This document shows, in pieces, positions 39,422-48,849 of a stretch of 64,000 nt of DNA (its first letter is position 1; each line of letters begins with the position of its first letter). Source of the stretch: Rheinheimera sp. MMS21-TC3. GTDB lineage: Bacteria > Pseudomonadota > Gammaproteobacteria > Enterobacterales > Alteromonadaceae. Both the position numbers and the translations under genes were made by a program. Under the pieces are notes generated by a model. It saw only the letters and a program-made list of their open reading frames with translations. It ran no database searches and was not told the origin of the DNA. The stretch spans positions 2,170,001 through 2,234,000 of the forward strand of contig NZ_CP135084.1 of the NCBI RefSeq assembly GCF_032229285.1, read 5' to 3'.

Positions 39422-40380
39422 GCGAAATGTTTAAATCCTTGCGGCTGATAATTAAATGCCTGCTCGCCATTTTTTAATTCTAACTTACCAACCACACCGG
39501 TAATGCGACCAATACAAGTTAGGGCTACCCCATAAGGTGACAGTAACACATCGAGTGAGCCACGTTTATTCTCTGGTACCGTAAAGAGTAATTCATAATC
39601 TTCACCACCCGATAAAGCGAGTGCAAAGGCGCTGGCATTATCACAGCTGTCTTTCAACGCTTGTGATAAAGGTAGCTTTTGTACGTCTATGCTAGCACCA
39701 ACACTAGAGCGGCGTAAAATATGCTGAATATCACCATACAGACCATCAGATAAATCCATAGCGCTATTAGCTATATTACGCAAGGCTTGGCCTATAGCAA
39801 CTCGAGCGGAAGGATACTGAAACCGTTGCAGAATATGGGTATGATGTTTTTTACTAACTTGGTGTAAGCCTTGTTGCAATTTTAAGCCTAGTGCTGCATC
39901 ACCTAAGGTACCAGTTACATAAATGTAATCACCTACCTTAGCACCACTGCGAGTTAAGGCTTTGCCTCTGGGAACTAAGCCTTTAGCTGTCATAGTTAAA
40001 CTAAGAGGGCCTCGAGTAGTATCACCACCAACCAGTTGGCAATTATAGTATTCGGCCGTCTCATTGACACCGGCACTAAACTGTTTTAACCAGGTTTGAT
40101 TAACCTCTGGCATAGTTAAAGCTAAAGACAACCAAGCTGGCTCGGCGCCCATGGCAGCTAAGTCGCTAATATTGACGGTCACTAACTTATGACCTAAAGC
40201 GCGGGGATCATCATTAGCAAAAAAGTGGGTACCTGAGACCATAGTATCAGTCGTCACCACTAAATCATGGCCATCTCGAACTTGGATTACAGCGCCGTCA
40301 TCACCTACTCCGGTGACAACGTCACTACGGTTAGCCCCTACAGCTGAGAAATATTCTGCGATGAGTTCAAATTCACCCAT
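39418..40380 (-). CDS. thiL: Thiamine-monophosphate kinase
   Basis: ThiL phosphorylates thiamine monophosphate to the active diphosphate cofactor. The AIR-synthase-like fold shows GVGDDGAV, TTDTMVSGTHF, NISDLAAMGAEPAWL, GGDTTRGPLS, and DLSDGL. It starts with MGEFELIAEYF, matching E. coli ThiL (MACGEFSLIARYF). The ATG at 40380 has no clear Shine-Dalgarno: the preceding bases are T-rich and belong to the terminator-like hairpin behind nusB. Translation may depend on coupling or an unusual initiation. Confidence 0.94.
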   Translation of the reverse strand: MGEFELIAEYFSAVGANRSDVVTGVGDDGAVIQVRDGHDLVVTTDTMVSGTHFFANDDPRALGHKLVTVNISDLAAMGAEPAWLSLALTMPEVNQTWLKQFSAGVNETAEYYNCQLVGGDTTRGPLSLTMTAKGLVPRGKALTRSGAKVGDYIYVTGTLGDAALGLKLQQGLHQVSKKHHTHILQRFQYPSARVAIGQALRNIANSAMDLSDGLYGDIQHILRRSSVGASIDVQKLPLSQALKDSCDNASAFALALSGGEDYELLFTVPENKRGSLDVLLSPYGVALTCIGRITGVVGKLELKNGEQAFNYQPQGFKHFA

Positions 40381-40385
40381 AAAAA

Positions 40386-40410
40386 TTAAAAAGCCGACCC
40401 TAAGTCGGCT
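40386..40410 (-). terminator. Terminator-like hairpin between nusB and thiL
   Basis: On the minus strand AGCCGAC-TTAGG-GTCGGCT is followed by TTTTTAATTTTT. It starts 7 bases after the nusB stop and ends just before the thiL ATG. It is in the middle of a normally continuous operon, so it could attenuate thiL-pgpA expression. Confidence 0.75.
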
Positions 40411-40416
40411 CTCCTT

Positions 40417-40830
40417 TTAGCTAGGCCGTAAATCACGTACCGCTTTATCTAAAATACCATTAACAAACTTATGGCTATCATCAGCAGCAAAGGCTTTAGC
40501 TAACTCAATGGCTTCATTAATAATCACTTTATAAGGTACGTCCAAACGATATTTGAGTTCATAGGCTGAAACGCGCAAAATGGCTTTTTCAACAAAATCT
40601 ATTTCTTCAAAAGGTCGAGCTAAATAAGGCTTTAACATGTCGTCTAATACGCCATGATATTTAACCACTCCACGTACTAAATCTTGAAAATAACCAACAT
40701 CAATATGCTTAACATTGTTTTCAAGCAACAACTGCTGTTCTATTTCAGTTATTGGGTTTTTACTAACATGCCAGCTATAAATCCCTTGCACTGCAAGAGA
40801 ACGCGACTGACGGCGGGCGTTTGGTTTCAT
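40417..40830 (-). CDS. nusB: Transcription antitermination factor NusB
   Basis: NusB (137 residues) is the all-helical RNA-binding protein that, with NusE/S10, recognises BoxA in rRNA antitermination complexes. The sequence has the NusB start (RRQSRSLAVQGIYSWHVS), the segment EKAILRVSAYELKY and the NEAIELAKAFAADDSHKFVNGILDK block. It is located between ribH and thiL, the standard order. Confidence 0.96.
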   Translation of the reverse strand: MKPNARRQSRSLAVQGIYSWHVSKNPITEIEQQLLLENNVKHIDVGYFQDLVRGVVKYHGVLDDMLKPYLARPFEEIDFVEKAILRVSAYELKYRLDVPYKVIINEAIELAKAFAADDSHKFVNGILDKAVRDLRPS

Positions 40831-40847
40831 GTAAAATTCTCTTTTAA

Positions 40848-41312
40848 TTACAGCTGAGCAAGTAAATTAACCATTTCAAGCGTAGACATGGCCGCTTCAC
40901 AGCCTTTATTGCCCGCTTTAGTACCTGCTCGCTCTATTGCTTGCTCTATAGTATCAACCGTTAACACACCAAAAGCGACAGGGATATCATATTGCATCGA
41001 CACTTGCGCTATGCCTTTAGTACACTCTCCAGATACATACTCAAAATGCGGAGTACCACCTCGGATAACAGCGCCTAAAGCTATAATACCGTCATACTTT
41101 TTACTGGCAGCGACGCGTTGCACAGCTAGCGGTAACTCAAAGGCACCAGGTACCCGTATCACCGTAATATCTTGCTCATCAACATTACCTATACGCTGCA
41201 GCGTATCAACTGCACCTTCTAATAAGCTTTCAACAATAAAACTGTTAAACCGTGCGACAACAATAGCAAATTTACTACCGTTAGCAGAAAGTCCCGCTTC
41301 AATTACCTGCAT
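40848..41312 (-). CDS. ribH: 6,7-Dimethyl-8-ribityllumazine synthase
   Basis: RibH condenses 5-amino-6-ribitylamino-uracil with 3,4-dihydroxybutanone 4-phosphate to lumazine. The 154-residue sequence shows the family motifs [30 protein letters not shown] and [11 protein letters not shown], and forms capsid-like or pentameric assemblies in relatives. It lies between ribBA and nusB. The gap to ribBA is 76 bases and the gap to nusB is 17 bases, so cotranscription is likely. Confidence 0.95.
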   Translation of the reverse strand: MQVIEAGLSANGSKFAIVVARFNSFIVESLLEGAVDTLQRIGNVDEQDITVIRVPGAFELPLAVQRVAASKKYDGIIALGAVIRGGTPHFEYVSGECTKGIAQVSMQYDIPVAFGVLTVDTIEQAIERAGTKAGNKGCEAAMSTLEMVNLLAQL

Positions 41313-41388
41313 TGCAAGCCCTCAAAATCAATAGCTGCTGAAAATAGTCGTGGATAATAACACAACTCTGTTTAAATCTGCATAAGCT

Positions 41389-42498
41389 TTAGTCACAAAC
41401 ATAATCCACTACTTCTAAGCCAAAGCCAGATAAAGCATGATACTTTTTCGGCTGGCTTAATAAGCGCATTTGCTTAACGCCTAAACTGGCTAAAATTTGT
41501 GATCCAACTCCAACTGTACGTGAAGTTCCAGCTTGTGGTGTACTCGGTGGTATGGCCCCTTTATCTTCGGCTTCAAAGTTTTGCACAGTTTGAATTAAAG
41601 TTTCAGTAGACTCATGCTTACTTAGCAACACTAAAACTCCGCCTTCTTTAGCTATACGGGCCATAGCAGTATGCAGCGGGAAACTGCGATTAGCCGCCCG
41701 ATTGGCCATTAATAAATCGCTAAAGGTATCATGTAAATGCACCCGGACTAAAGTGGGCTTGTCTGCCACTACTTCACCTTTAACTAAAGCAAAATGTACT
41801 TGATTATCAATAGTATCTTTAAAGGTAACTAGCTTAAAATCCCCTACTTCCGTAGATAACTGACAGCTTGCTACTTGCTCTATAGTTGTTTCATGCAAAT
41901 TACGGTATTCAATTAAATCGGCAATAGTACCAATTTTAATTTGGTGTTTATTAGCAAATATTTCTAAATCAGGACGACGCGCCATGGTGCCATCTTCATT
42001 TAGAATTTCAACAATCATAGCGGCAGGTTCAAGACCAGCTAAACGCGCTAAGTCACAGCCTGCTTCAGTATGGCCAGCACGTACTAAAACTCCACCATCT
42101 TTAGCCATTAATGGGAAGATATGGCCTGGCTGGACAATATCACTTGGCCTAGCATCTCGGGCGACGGCTGCTTTAACAGTACGCGCTCTATCTGCTGCTG
42201 AAATACCTGTAGTTACGCCTTCTGCAGCTTCAATCGATAAGGTAAAGTTAGTTGAAAATGGTGATTTATTAGCATCAACCATTAAAGGTAAGGCAAGCTG
42301 CTGACAACGCTTTTGGGTTAAAGTTAAACAAATTAACCCCCGACCATGGGTTGCCATAAAGTTCACCGCTTCTGGCGTGACATATTCTGCCGCCATCACC
42401 AAATCACCTTCGTTCTCACGGTCTTCATCATCCATCAAGATAACCATTTTACCTTGACGAATATCTTCAATAATTTCAGCTGGGGTATTCAGTTGCAT
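41389..42498 (-). CDS. ribBA: 3,4-Dihydroxybutanone-4-phosphate synthase with degenerate GCH II domain
   Basis: The 369-residue protein has an N-terminal DHBP synthase domain (about 1-200), with the acidic loop [15 protein letters not shown] and [13 protein letters not shown], both essential in RibB. The C-terminal half (about 205-369) aligns to GTP cyclohydrolase II but has lost the zinc-binding cysteines of RibA (the SECLTGD...SLRCDC motif is absent; here [14 protein letters not shown]). It should make only DHBP, with GTP cyclohydrolase II encoded elsewhere. This RibBX form is known in gammaproteobacteria. It lies 10 bases after ribE, AAGG before its ATG. Confidence 0.92.
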   Translation of the reverse strand: MQLNTPAEIIEDIRQGKMVILMDDEDRENEGDLVMAAEYVTPEAVNFMATHGRGLICLTLTQKRCQQLALPLMVDANKSPFSTNFTLSIEAAEGVTTGISAADRARTVKAAVARDARPSDIVQPGHIFPLMAKDGGVLVRAGHTEAGCDLARLAGLEPAAMIVEILNEDGTMARRPDLEIFANKHQIKIGTIADLIEYRNLHETTIEQVASCQLSTEVGDFKLVTFKDTIDNQVHFALVKGEVVADKPTLVRVHLHDTFSDLLMANRAANRSFPLHTAMARIAKEGGVLVLLSKHESTETLIQTVQNFEAEDKGAIPPSTPQAGTSRTVGVGSQILASLGVKQMRLLSQPKKYHALSGFGLEVVDYVCD

Positions 42499-42508
42499 AA
42501 TAAACCTT

Positions 42509-43159
42509 TTATAAAAAGCCGCGCTTAGATAATAATGCCTTAGTCACACCTGGCGCTTGCTCAGGGTGATTCACATCGGTTAATCGCTCTAAATAACGAG
42601 CAATGACATCCACTTCTATATGAACTTTAGTGCCTACTTTTAACTGTGACACTGTGGTTTGTGCTGCAGTATGTGGCACTATAGTTAAACGAAAGCTATC
42701 TGCCAGCACACTATTAACGGTTAGGCTAATGCCATCAACAGTTACCGAACCTTTATGAGCAATATAACGGGCTATTGCAGCTGGCATGGAAAGCCAAACT
42801 TGTAAGGCTCGGCCTTCTTGTTCTATTTTTATTACTTTACTCACACCATCAACATGGCCACTAACAATATGACCACCAAAACGACTGGTCGCTAACATGG
42901 CTTTTTCTAAATTAACCCTTTGACCTAGTTGATACTGACCAAATTGAGTGTAGGCTAAGGTTTCAGCTGAAACATCAGCAGTAAAACTGTGTTGCGATAA
43001 CCCAGTAACAGTTAAACACACGCCGTTACTGGCGATACTATCGCCAAGCTTAACATCAGTAAAATCTAAGCTGTGACTGCTAATAGTGATGGCTAAATCA
43101 TTACCATGTTGCTGTATTCGGCTAATGTCGCCTACTGCTTCTATAATTCCCGTAAACAT
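42509..43159 (-). CDS. ribE: Riboflavin synthase alpha chain
   Basis: This 216-residue enzyme converts two 6,7-dimethyl-8-ribityllumazine molecules to riboflavin and pyrimidine dione. Two lumazine-binding repeats are visible, the first starting [12 protein letters not shown] (strictly conserved in the family) and the second from about residue 97 with [12 protein letters not shown]. Conserved [11 protein letters not shown] and [11 protein letters not shown] occupy the same position in each repeat. It sits between ribD and ribBA; sometimes called ribC. Confidence 0.95.
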   Translation of the reverse strand: MFTGIIEAVGDISRIQQHGNDLAITISSHSLDFTDVKLGDSIASNGVCLTVTGLSQHSFTADVSAETLAYTQFGQYQLGQRVNLEKAMLATSRFGGHIVSGHVDGVSKVIKIEQEGRALQVWLSMPAAIARYIAHKGSVTVDGISLTVNSVLADSFRLTIVPHTAAQTTVSQLKVGTKVHIEVDVIARYLERLTDVNHPEQAPGVTKALLSKRGFL

Positions 43160-43188
43160 AAGTCTCCTACAGCGCTGTCATAGCTAGC

Positions 43189-44307
43189 TTAATTAAATCG
43201 AGCTGTAAGTTTAATATCAGCACCAACTTTAGTTAGGCTGTGCCAAGTTAGTGTTGGCACTTGCTCTAGGCTGGTGAAGTTATCTAGCACAGCTAAAGGT
43301 TGTGCAAAATTACCTAGTAATTTTGGCGCAATATACACTATTAATTCATCCACTAAGCGCTGGCTAATTAAACTTCCTGCCAAGGTTGCACCTGCTTCTA
43401 CCCATAAGGTATTAAGCTGTTGCTCTGTCGCTAATTGCTGTAACAAAGCCACTAGATCAAAGCGGCCATCCTTAGCTGTTTTACACAGCAATTGTGTAGC
43501 GTTATGGGGTTTTAGCTTGCTGTTTTCAAGCCTAGTCACACACTGCAACACTTCTGTCTGGTCATTAAACAAGGCTTCTTGGCCTGTTAGCAAATGTTGG
43601 CGATCTAAAATGATTTTTTTTGGCTGCCGTAACAGGCCATTATTTAAACGAGGAACGCTGCTGCTTAGCTCTTCTGCCCTTAGATTTAAACGCGCATTAT
43701 CGGTTAACACTGTTGTTGCTGTAGATAAAATAGCACAGCTCTGGGCACGGTACAGTTGCACATCTGCCCTTGCTTCTGCGCCTGTTAACCATTTACTGAC
43801 GCCGTTAGCTAATGCTGTTCTGCCATCTAAACTAGCCGCTAACTTTAATTGCACAAAAGGTCTTTTTTGCTCCATCCGCGATAAAAAGCCAGCATTTAAC
43901 GCTCTGCTCTGCTCGGCCAGCAACCCCACTTCAACCTTAATGCCCGCTTCTTCAAGTAAGGCTATACCTTTACCTGCAACTTGCGGGTTAGGATCTTGCA
44001 TCGCAACAACTACCCGGCTTACACCAGCATCAATAAGTGCTTGGGCACAAGGCGCAGTACGGCCAACATGACTACATGGTTCTAAAGTGACATAACAGGT
44101 TGCACCTTTGGCTGCTGCGGCCGCTTGTTGTAAAGCAAAAACTTCAGCATGAGGACCACCTGCTTGTTGATGATAACCCTCACCTATACAATTATTATTT
44201 TTAACAATCACAGCACCAACATTAGGATTAGGGCTGGTAGTAAAACGCCCTTGCCTAGCTAACTCTATAGCGCGCTGCATCCAATGCTTATCTTGCTCGC
44301 TAAGCAT
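43189..44307 (-). CDS. ribD: Bifunctional riboflavin deaminase/reductase RibD
   Basis: RibD deaminates and then reduces the product of GTP cyclohydrolase II. The N-terminal deaminase zinc motif is HAEVFAL with PCSHVGRTAPC (about residues 50-90), and the C-terminal reductase domain includes the NADPH-binding segment and ASLDGRTAL. The 372-residue protein is of normal length. The ATG overlaps the nrdR stop by one base (TAATG). It is the second gene of the nrdR-to-pgpA operon. Confidence 0.95.
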   Translation of the reverse strand: MLSEQDKHWMQRAIELARQGRFTTSPNPNVGAVIVKNNNCIGEGYHQQAGGPHAEVFALQQAAAAAKGATCYVTLEPCSHVGRTAPCAQALIDAGVSRVVVAMQDPNPQVAGKGIALLEEAGIKVEVGLLAEQSRALNAGFLSRMEQKRPFVQLKLAASLDGRTALANGVSKWLTGAEARADVQLYRAQSCAILSTATTVLTDNARLNLRAEELSSSVPRLNNGLLRQPKKIILDRQHLLTGQEALFNDQTEVLQCVTRLENSKLKPHNATQLLCKTAKDGRFDLVALLQQLATEQQLNTLWVEAGATLAGSLISQRLVDELIVYIAPKLLGNFAQPLAVLDNFTSLEQVPTLTWHSLTKVGADIKLTARFN

Positions 44308-44762
44308 TAACTATTCTCTCCCAACCGAGCAATCTCTTCACCAAACTCACGAATATCTTTAAATGAGCGATAAACAGAAGCAAAACGGACATAAGCCACT
44401 TTATCTACTACTACTAACTCATCCATAATAAGCTTACCTAAAAATTGACTAGAGACCTCACGCTCTCCTGTCGCTCTTAATTGTGATTTTATTTTTTGAA
44501 TTAACTGCTCAATTTGCTCGGTAGGCACTGGCCTTTTTTCTAATGATCGCAATAAACCACTACGTAACTTATCTTCATTAAATGGCTCACGAGAACCATC
44601 ACGCTTTATTACCCTTGGCATAACTAACTCTGCTGTCTCAAAAGTTGTATAGCGTTCGTGGCAGGCTAAGCATTCTCTACGCCGGCGGACTTGATGGCCA
44701 TCGGCAACTAGACGTGAATCAATAACTTTAGTGTCATCCGCATTACAAAAAGGGCAATACAT
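44307..44762 (-). CDS. nrdR: Transcriptional repressor NrdR
   Basis: NrdR is an ATP/dATP-sensing repressor of ribonucleotide reductase genes. A four-cysteine zinc ribbon ([27 protein letters not shown]) is followed by the ATP-cone domain. The 151 residues match the family length. It is the first gene of the riboflavin operon, 64 bases after glyA; no NrdR box was searched systematically. Confidence 0.96.
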   Translation of the reverse strand: MYCPFCNADDTKVIDSRLVADGHQVRRRRECLACHERYTTFETAELVMPRVIKRDGSREPFNEDKLRSGLLRSLEKRPVPTEQIEQLIQKIKSQLRATGEREVSSQFLGKLIMDELVVVDKVAYVRFASVYRSFKDIREFGEEIARLGENS

Positions 44763-44826
44763 AAATAAGCCTCATCCAGATAGAAAAATGGCCGCATGTG
44801 CGGCCATAATAGCAGTTTATTATCTA

Positions 44827-46080
44827 TTAAGCATAAACTGGAAAGTCACTACATAACTTAGCAACATCAGCTTTAACACGTTCAATAACAGCGTTATCAC
44901 CCATATTGTCTAAAATATCACAAATTAAACTAGCCACTTTACGTGATTCAGTCTCTTTAAAACCACGACGCGTAATAGCAGGCGTACCTAAACGCAAACC
45001 ACTGGTTACAAATGGTGAGCGTGGGTCATTAGGGACTGAGTTCTTATTCACAGTAATATGTGCTAACCCTAAAGCCGCGTCGGCATCTTTACCGGTAATA
45101 TCTTTATCAATTAAATCTAATAAAAACAAATGGTTTTGCGTACCACCTGAAACCACTTTATAACCACGCTTTTGAATTTCGTCACACATAGCAACAGCAT
45201 TATTTAATACTTGCTGCTGATAGACTTTAAACTCTGGCTGTAAGGCTTCTTTAAAAGCAACAGCTTTAGCAGCAATAACATGCATTAACGGGCCACCTTG
45301 AGTGCCAGGAAATACTGCAGAGTTTAATTTCTTTTCAATGGCTTCATTGCTGCGCGCTAAAATTAAACCACCACGAGGGCCTGCTAAAGTTTTATGGGTA
45401 GTGGTGGTTACCACATCAGCGATAGGCACTGGGTTTGGGTAAAGACCCGCCGCCACTAGACCGGCAACGTGCGCCATATCTACAAATAAATAAGCCCCTA
45501 CTTTATCGGCTATATCACGAAAACGTTGCCAATCAATAACACCAGAATAAGCAGAAAAACCAGCAATAATCATTTTTGGTTTGTGCTCTAATGCTAAGGC
45601 TTCTGCTTGATCATAATCAACCACACCGGTTTCTGGGTGCAAGCCGTACTGAATTGAATTATATAACTTACCTGATGAGCTAACTGAAGCGCCGTGGGTT
45701 AAGTGACCACCATGGGCTAAACTCATACCTAAAATAGTATCACCAGCGTTAAGTAAGGCTAAAAACACCGCAGCGTTAGCCTGAGAACCTGAGTGCGGCT
45801 GCACGTTAGCGTAATCTGCTGCAAATAACTCTTTAGCCCGAGATATAGCTAAATCTTCTGCAATATCAACAAATTCACAACCGCCGTAATAGCGCTTATG
45901 TGGGTAACCTTCAGCATACTTATTGGTTAACTGTGAACCTTGAGCCTGTAATACACGTGGACTAACATAGTTTTCTGACGCTATTAACTCAATGTGAGCC
46001 TCTTGACGGGCGGTTTCATCTTCAATAGATTGCCATAATTCCGGATCAAAATCGGCAATATTCATATCACGCTTTAACAT
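44827..46080 (-). CDS. glyA: Serine hydroxymethyltransferase
   Basis: GlyA interconverts serine and glycine with tetrahydrofolate and supplies one-carbon units. The PLP lysine lies in [14 protein letters not shown], and the N-terminal [12 protein letters not shown] and substrate-binding YSGVIDW are present. The 417-residue length equals E. coli's. The start has a usual [10 protein letters not shown] preface. The gene is followed by the nrdR operon and is divergent from dinB. I could not identify a PurR or MetR operator with certainty. Confidence 0.97.
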   Translation of the reverse strand: MLKRDMNIADFDPELWQSIEDETARQEAHIELIASENYVSPRVLQAQGSQLTNKYAEGYPHKRYYGGCEFVDIAEDLAISRAKELFAADYANVQPHSGSQANAAVFLALLNAGDTILGMSLAHGGHLTHGASVSSSGKLYNSIQYGLHPETGVVDYDQAEALALEHKPKMIIAGFSAYSGVIDWQRFRDIADKVGAYLFVDMAHVAGLVAAGLYPNPVPIADVVTTTTHKTLAGPRGGLILARSNEAIEKKLNSAVFPGTQGGPLMHVIAAKAVAFKEALQPEFKVYQQQVLNNAVAMCDEIQKRGYKVVSGGTQNHLFLLDLIDKDITGKDADAALGLAHITVNKNSVPNDPRSPFVTSGLRLGTPAITRRGFKETESRKVASLICDILDNMGDNAVIERVKADVAKLCSDFPVYA

Positions 46081-46318
46081 GCTCTCTCCTGGCGCGCCTT
46101 ACACGCTTAGTTTTATTCAAAATTCAATTAACACTATAGTTGTTCTAGTAAAATAATAGCTTTAATAAAATAGGCTCTATTCTACCTTGAAAAATTGTTT
46201 TTTGCACCAAGATTTAAGCCATCTAGACAGCTCAACTTAATTGTATTATTAAGCTTCATTACTTAAGCAACTAACAGTCATGTGTTGCTTTACAATCTAA
46301 CTACTGCCGACTAAAATA

Positions 46319-46334
46319 CTGGTTAAATAAACAG
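46319..46334 (+). promoter_or_regulatory. LexA (SOS) box upstream of dinB
   Basis: CTGGTTAAATAAACAG fits the SOS box CTG-N10-CAG with a T/A-rich centre. It ends 13 bases before the dinB GTG. One outer base departs from CTGT. SOS control of dinB is well known; direct binding is inferred. Confidence 0.75.
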
Positions 46335-46347
46335 TGATGGTTATCCC

Positions 46348-47412
46348 GTGCGCAAAATTATACATATAGATATGGATTGCTTTTTTGCTGCTGTAGAAAT
46401 GCGCGACAATCCAAGGCTGCGCCATATTCCCATTGCCATTGGCGGTTCTCGCCAAGCTCGCGGTGTTATTTCTACCTGTAACTATCCAGCTCGAGCTTTT
46501 GGCATTCATTCCGCCATGCCTACCCATCAAGCACTAAAATTATGCCCACATTTAACCTTAATTAAAGGCAATATGGATAAGTATCGCTTAGCTAGCCAAC
46601 AGATAAGACAGATATTTTATCGTTATACCGACAAAATTGAGCCGTTATCATTAGATGAAGCCTATTTAGATGTTACAGACTGCAAGCTGTTCTGTGGCAG
46701 CGCCACCCTGATTGCTAATAACATTCGCCAAGCTATTAAACAAGAAACTGGCCTAACTGCTTCTGCTGGCGTAGCGCCTAATAAGTTTTTAGCCAAAATT
46801 GCCAGTGATGAAAATAAGCCTGATGGCATCTTTGTTATTACACCTTGCCAAGTGGCAAAGTTTGTCGCTAGTTTACCACTAAAAAAGCTACCTGGTGTTG
46901 GCGCTAAAACGGCTGAACGCCTGGCTAAACTTGGCTTACATCTATGCGCTGATATTCAAACAGTACCCTTAGCTACCTTAATTAAGCACTTTGGTAGCAT
47001 GGCTGATAGCTTGCTAAAACGTAGTCAAGGCATTGATGAGCGAGAAGTATTCCATAACATACAGCGTAAATCGCTAGGAATTGAAACCACAGTAGAGCAA
47101 GACCTAACCGATTTTTCTGCCTGTGTAACAGCCCTTGCTACTTTAGTGCCTAAATTAGAGCAGCGTTTAGCAAAATATCAAACTAGTACTGCAGGCCAAT
47201 ATTCACCTATCAATAAAATTGGTATTAAATTAAAGTTTAATGACTTTCGGCAAACTACGGTAGAAAAGCAAGGTATAGCCCTAACTTTAAACAATTTATT
47301 ACCACTGCTTGAAGAGGCATGGCAACGTAGACAGCAGCACAGTGTTCGTCTTGTGGGTATTCAGATAGGTTTCAATACTGGTGCATTACACCAACTTAAT
47401 TTACCGTTTTAA
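46348..47412 (+). CDS. dinB: DNA polymerase IV
   Basis: DinB is a Y-family translesion polymerase. The palm signature IHIDMDCFFAAVEMRD, the LSLDEAYLD motif and the HhH segment KLPGVGAKTAERLAKLG are intact, with 354 residues, near E. coli's 351. The start is GTG 46348. A LexA-box-like palindrome lies immediately upstream. The C-terminal little-finger domain ends in QLNLPF, related to the beta-clamp binding tail of E. coli PolIV (QLVLGL). Confidence 0.95.
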   Translation: MRKIIHIDMDCFFAAVEMRDNPRLRHIPIAIGGSRQARGVISTCNYPARAFGIHSAMPTHQALKLCPHLTLIKGNMDKYRLASQQIRQIFYRYTDKIEPLSLDEAYLDVTDCKLFCGSATLIANNIRQAIKQETGLTASAGVAPNKFLAKIASDENKPDGIFVITPCQVAKFVASLPLKKLPGVGAKTAERLAKLGLHLCADIQTVPLATLIKHFGSMADSLLKRSQGIDEREVFHNIQRKSLGIETTVEQDLTDFSACVTALATLVPKLEQRLAKYQTSTAGQYSPINKIGIKLKFNDFRQTTVEKQGIALTLNNLLPLLEEAWQRRQQHSVRLVGIQIGFNTGALHQLNLPF

Positions 47413-47505
47413 CAGTTAGTTTTTATAGCTAACCGTCGTTATTTAAACAAAGTAACAACGGTCGCTCAATAAATAGCTTAGCTTTATTGTTAGTAGATTA
47501 TTTGG

Positions 47506-48228
47506 TTATTTTTTTAATAGATAACGAACTAAATCTAAATAGTCTTCCATAGATTTAATATCTTCTGACATTAAAATTAAATATTTACCATTAATTGCCA
47601 CTGCTGGCACACCGGTAATGTCATTCTCAGCCATCTCAGTAATATTTTCCTGAATGCTCGACTTAATAGTTTCACTATTTTTAATATGCTCAAAAAATTC
47701 GTCTACATTGATTTGCTTGGATTTTAAGAAGTCATTAAAAAGCTCACTTGTTAATAAATTATTGTTTTTATTATACAACTCAAATAATGCAGATAGATGC
47801 TGCAATTCGCCCATTTCTTTAAATGCATAATAAATCGTGGCATCTTGAGCCCAGCGCTGATTAAAAGCAGCTGGCTTTTTTAACACTGTAAGTTGCGGAA
47901 TTGCGCTCTTTAATTCGTCTAAGGTTTCTTCAAAATTATAACAATGTGGACAACCAAGCCAAAAATACTCAACTAACATTGGCGACGTAACATTATCAGT
48001 ATTAATGTTATTTAGGATCTTATAATGAACATTTTCTTTATAAGTAATATTAGGTACTGCAGCCACTAAACTAGTTTTGCTGCTAGCCTTATCGTCATTC
48101 TTAACAGCGGTTTGCACTGTAGCAGCTTGATTAGCGCTAACTAATACTTCGCTGCTTTTATCTTTAGAACAAGCTGACACAAAAAGAGCCGAGGCTATAA
48201 TTAATAGCGCGATTTTAATTTTCATCAT
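47506..48228 (-). CDS. DsbA-family thiol:disulfide oxidoreductase, lipoprotein form
   Basis: This 240-residue envelope protein has a lipobox (FVSAC, Cys20) and a Ser/Asp/Lys-rich linker, then a thioredoxin-fold DsbA domain. The redox motif is CPHC at residues 93-96, as in E. coli DsbA, with a cis-Pro TGVPAVA near the C terminus. Membrane anchoring is inferred from the lipobox. It probably acts in disulfide formation, but a specific partner is not seen. It is monocistronic; the csp terminator lies upstream. Confidence 0.87.
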   Translation of the reverse strand: MMKIKIALLIIASALFVSACSKDKSSEVLVSANQAATVQTAVKNDDKASSKTSLVAAVPNITYKENVHYKILNNINTDNVTSPMLVEYFWLGCPHCYNFEETLDELKSAIPQLTVLKKPAAFNQRWAQDATIYYAFKEMGELQHLSALFELYNKNNNLLTSELFNDFLKSKQINVDEFFEHIKNSETIKSSIQENITEMAENDITGVPAVAINGKYLILMSEDIKSMEDYLDLVRYLLKK

Positions 48229-48342
48229 AAATCCTTTAAAACATATAAACTAAGTTGAACAATAAGCCGCGGCACAATAATTAAAATTAAAAATACAGCC
48301 TGCACTCGATTGAAGCAACATTTAGCATTGCTATCATACTAG

Positions 48343-48364
48343 AGCCAAGCGTATTAGCTTGGCT
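48343..48364. repeat. 8-bp inverted repeat between dsbA-like and csp genes
   Basis: AGCCAAGC-GTATTA-GCTTGGCT is a perfect stem with a 6-base loop. It has no T tract and may be an operator or RNA hairpin in the leader of the dsbA-like gene. Confidence 0.35.
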
Positions 48365-48429
48365 GGCTTAGCTATAAGCGATATTTAACGGCTTTATTAA
48401 CAATTAGCAAGAATAACTTTCTTTAGGCT

Positions 48430-48451
48430 ATAAAAAAACCGACTAGTGTCG
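48430..48451 (-). terminator. Intrinsic terminator of the cold-shock gene
   Basis: Minus-strand GCCGAC-ACTA-GTCGGT is followed by seven T. It begins 24 bases after the csp stop. Confidence 0.88.
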
Positions 48452-48474
48452 GCTTTTTATCAAACTTAATCGGC

Positions 48475-48687
48475 TTAACCGATAACAGTTACGTTTTCAG
48501 CTTGTGGACCTTTTTGACCCTCGGTTACTTCAAAAGTAACTTGCTGCCCTTCAAGAAGTGTTTTACGGCCAGTGCCATTAATAGCTCGAAAATGAACAAA
48601 CACATCTTTGCCACCTTCACGCTCAAGAAAACCATAGCCTTTTTCTTCATTAAACCACTTAACTGAACCTGTAATTAAATCTGACAT
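48475..48687 (-). CDS. Cold-shock domain protein (CspA family)
   Basis: This 70-residue single cold-shock domain binds single-stranded RNA or DNA. RNP1 (KGYGFLE) and RNP2 (DVFVHF) are complete, and [13 protein letters not shown] is characteristic. The Shine-Dalgarno GAGAG is close to the ATG. The 5' region of about 160 bases to the helicase gene is long enough to hold an untranslated leader typical of cold-shock genes. Temperature control is not shown. The terminator follows. Confidence 0.93.
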   Translation of the reverse strand: MSDLITGSVKWFNEEKGYGFLEREGGKDVFVHFRAINGTGRKTLLEGQQVTFEVTEGQKGPQAENVTVIG

Positions 48688-48849
48688 AATACTCTCTTAC
48701 TTTAACTAATTTGCCCATCTACTGGCGACTAAAATAATACCGGCCTTTTAGCATAACTACTTGAAACCGAACATTCTTGATAACAAAGTTTCGTTGTCAT
48801 CCAATTGAGTGTAGCAGTTATATTGTTTAATAAAGGAGCATAGTCATTT

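Noticed and set aside
43274..44071. Antisense reading frame of 265 codons across ribD
   Set aside because: ribD is clearly coding with all motifs; the opposite frame has Cys/Ser/Thr-rich shadow composition and no start signal.
47413..47505. Possible imperfect hairpin (ACCGTCGTT with AACAACGGT) after dinB
   Set aside because: One mismatch and no T tract; not strong enough to call a terminator.
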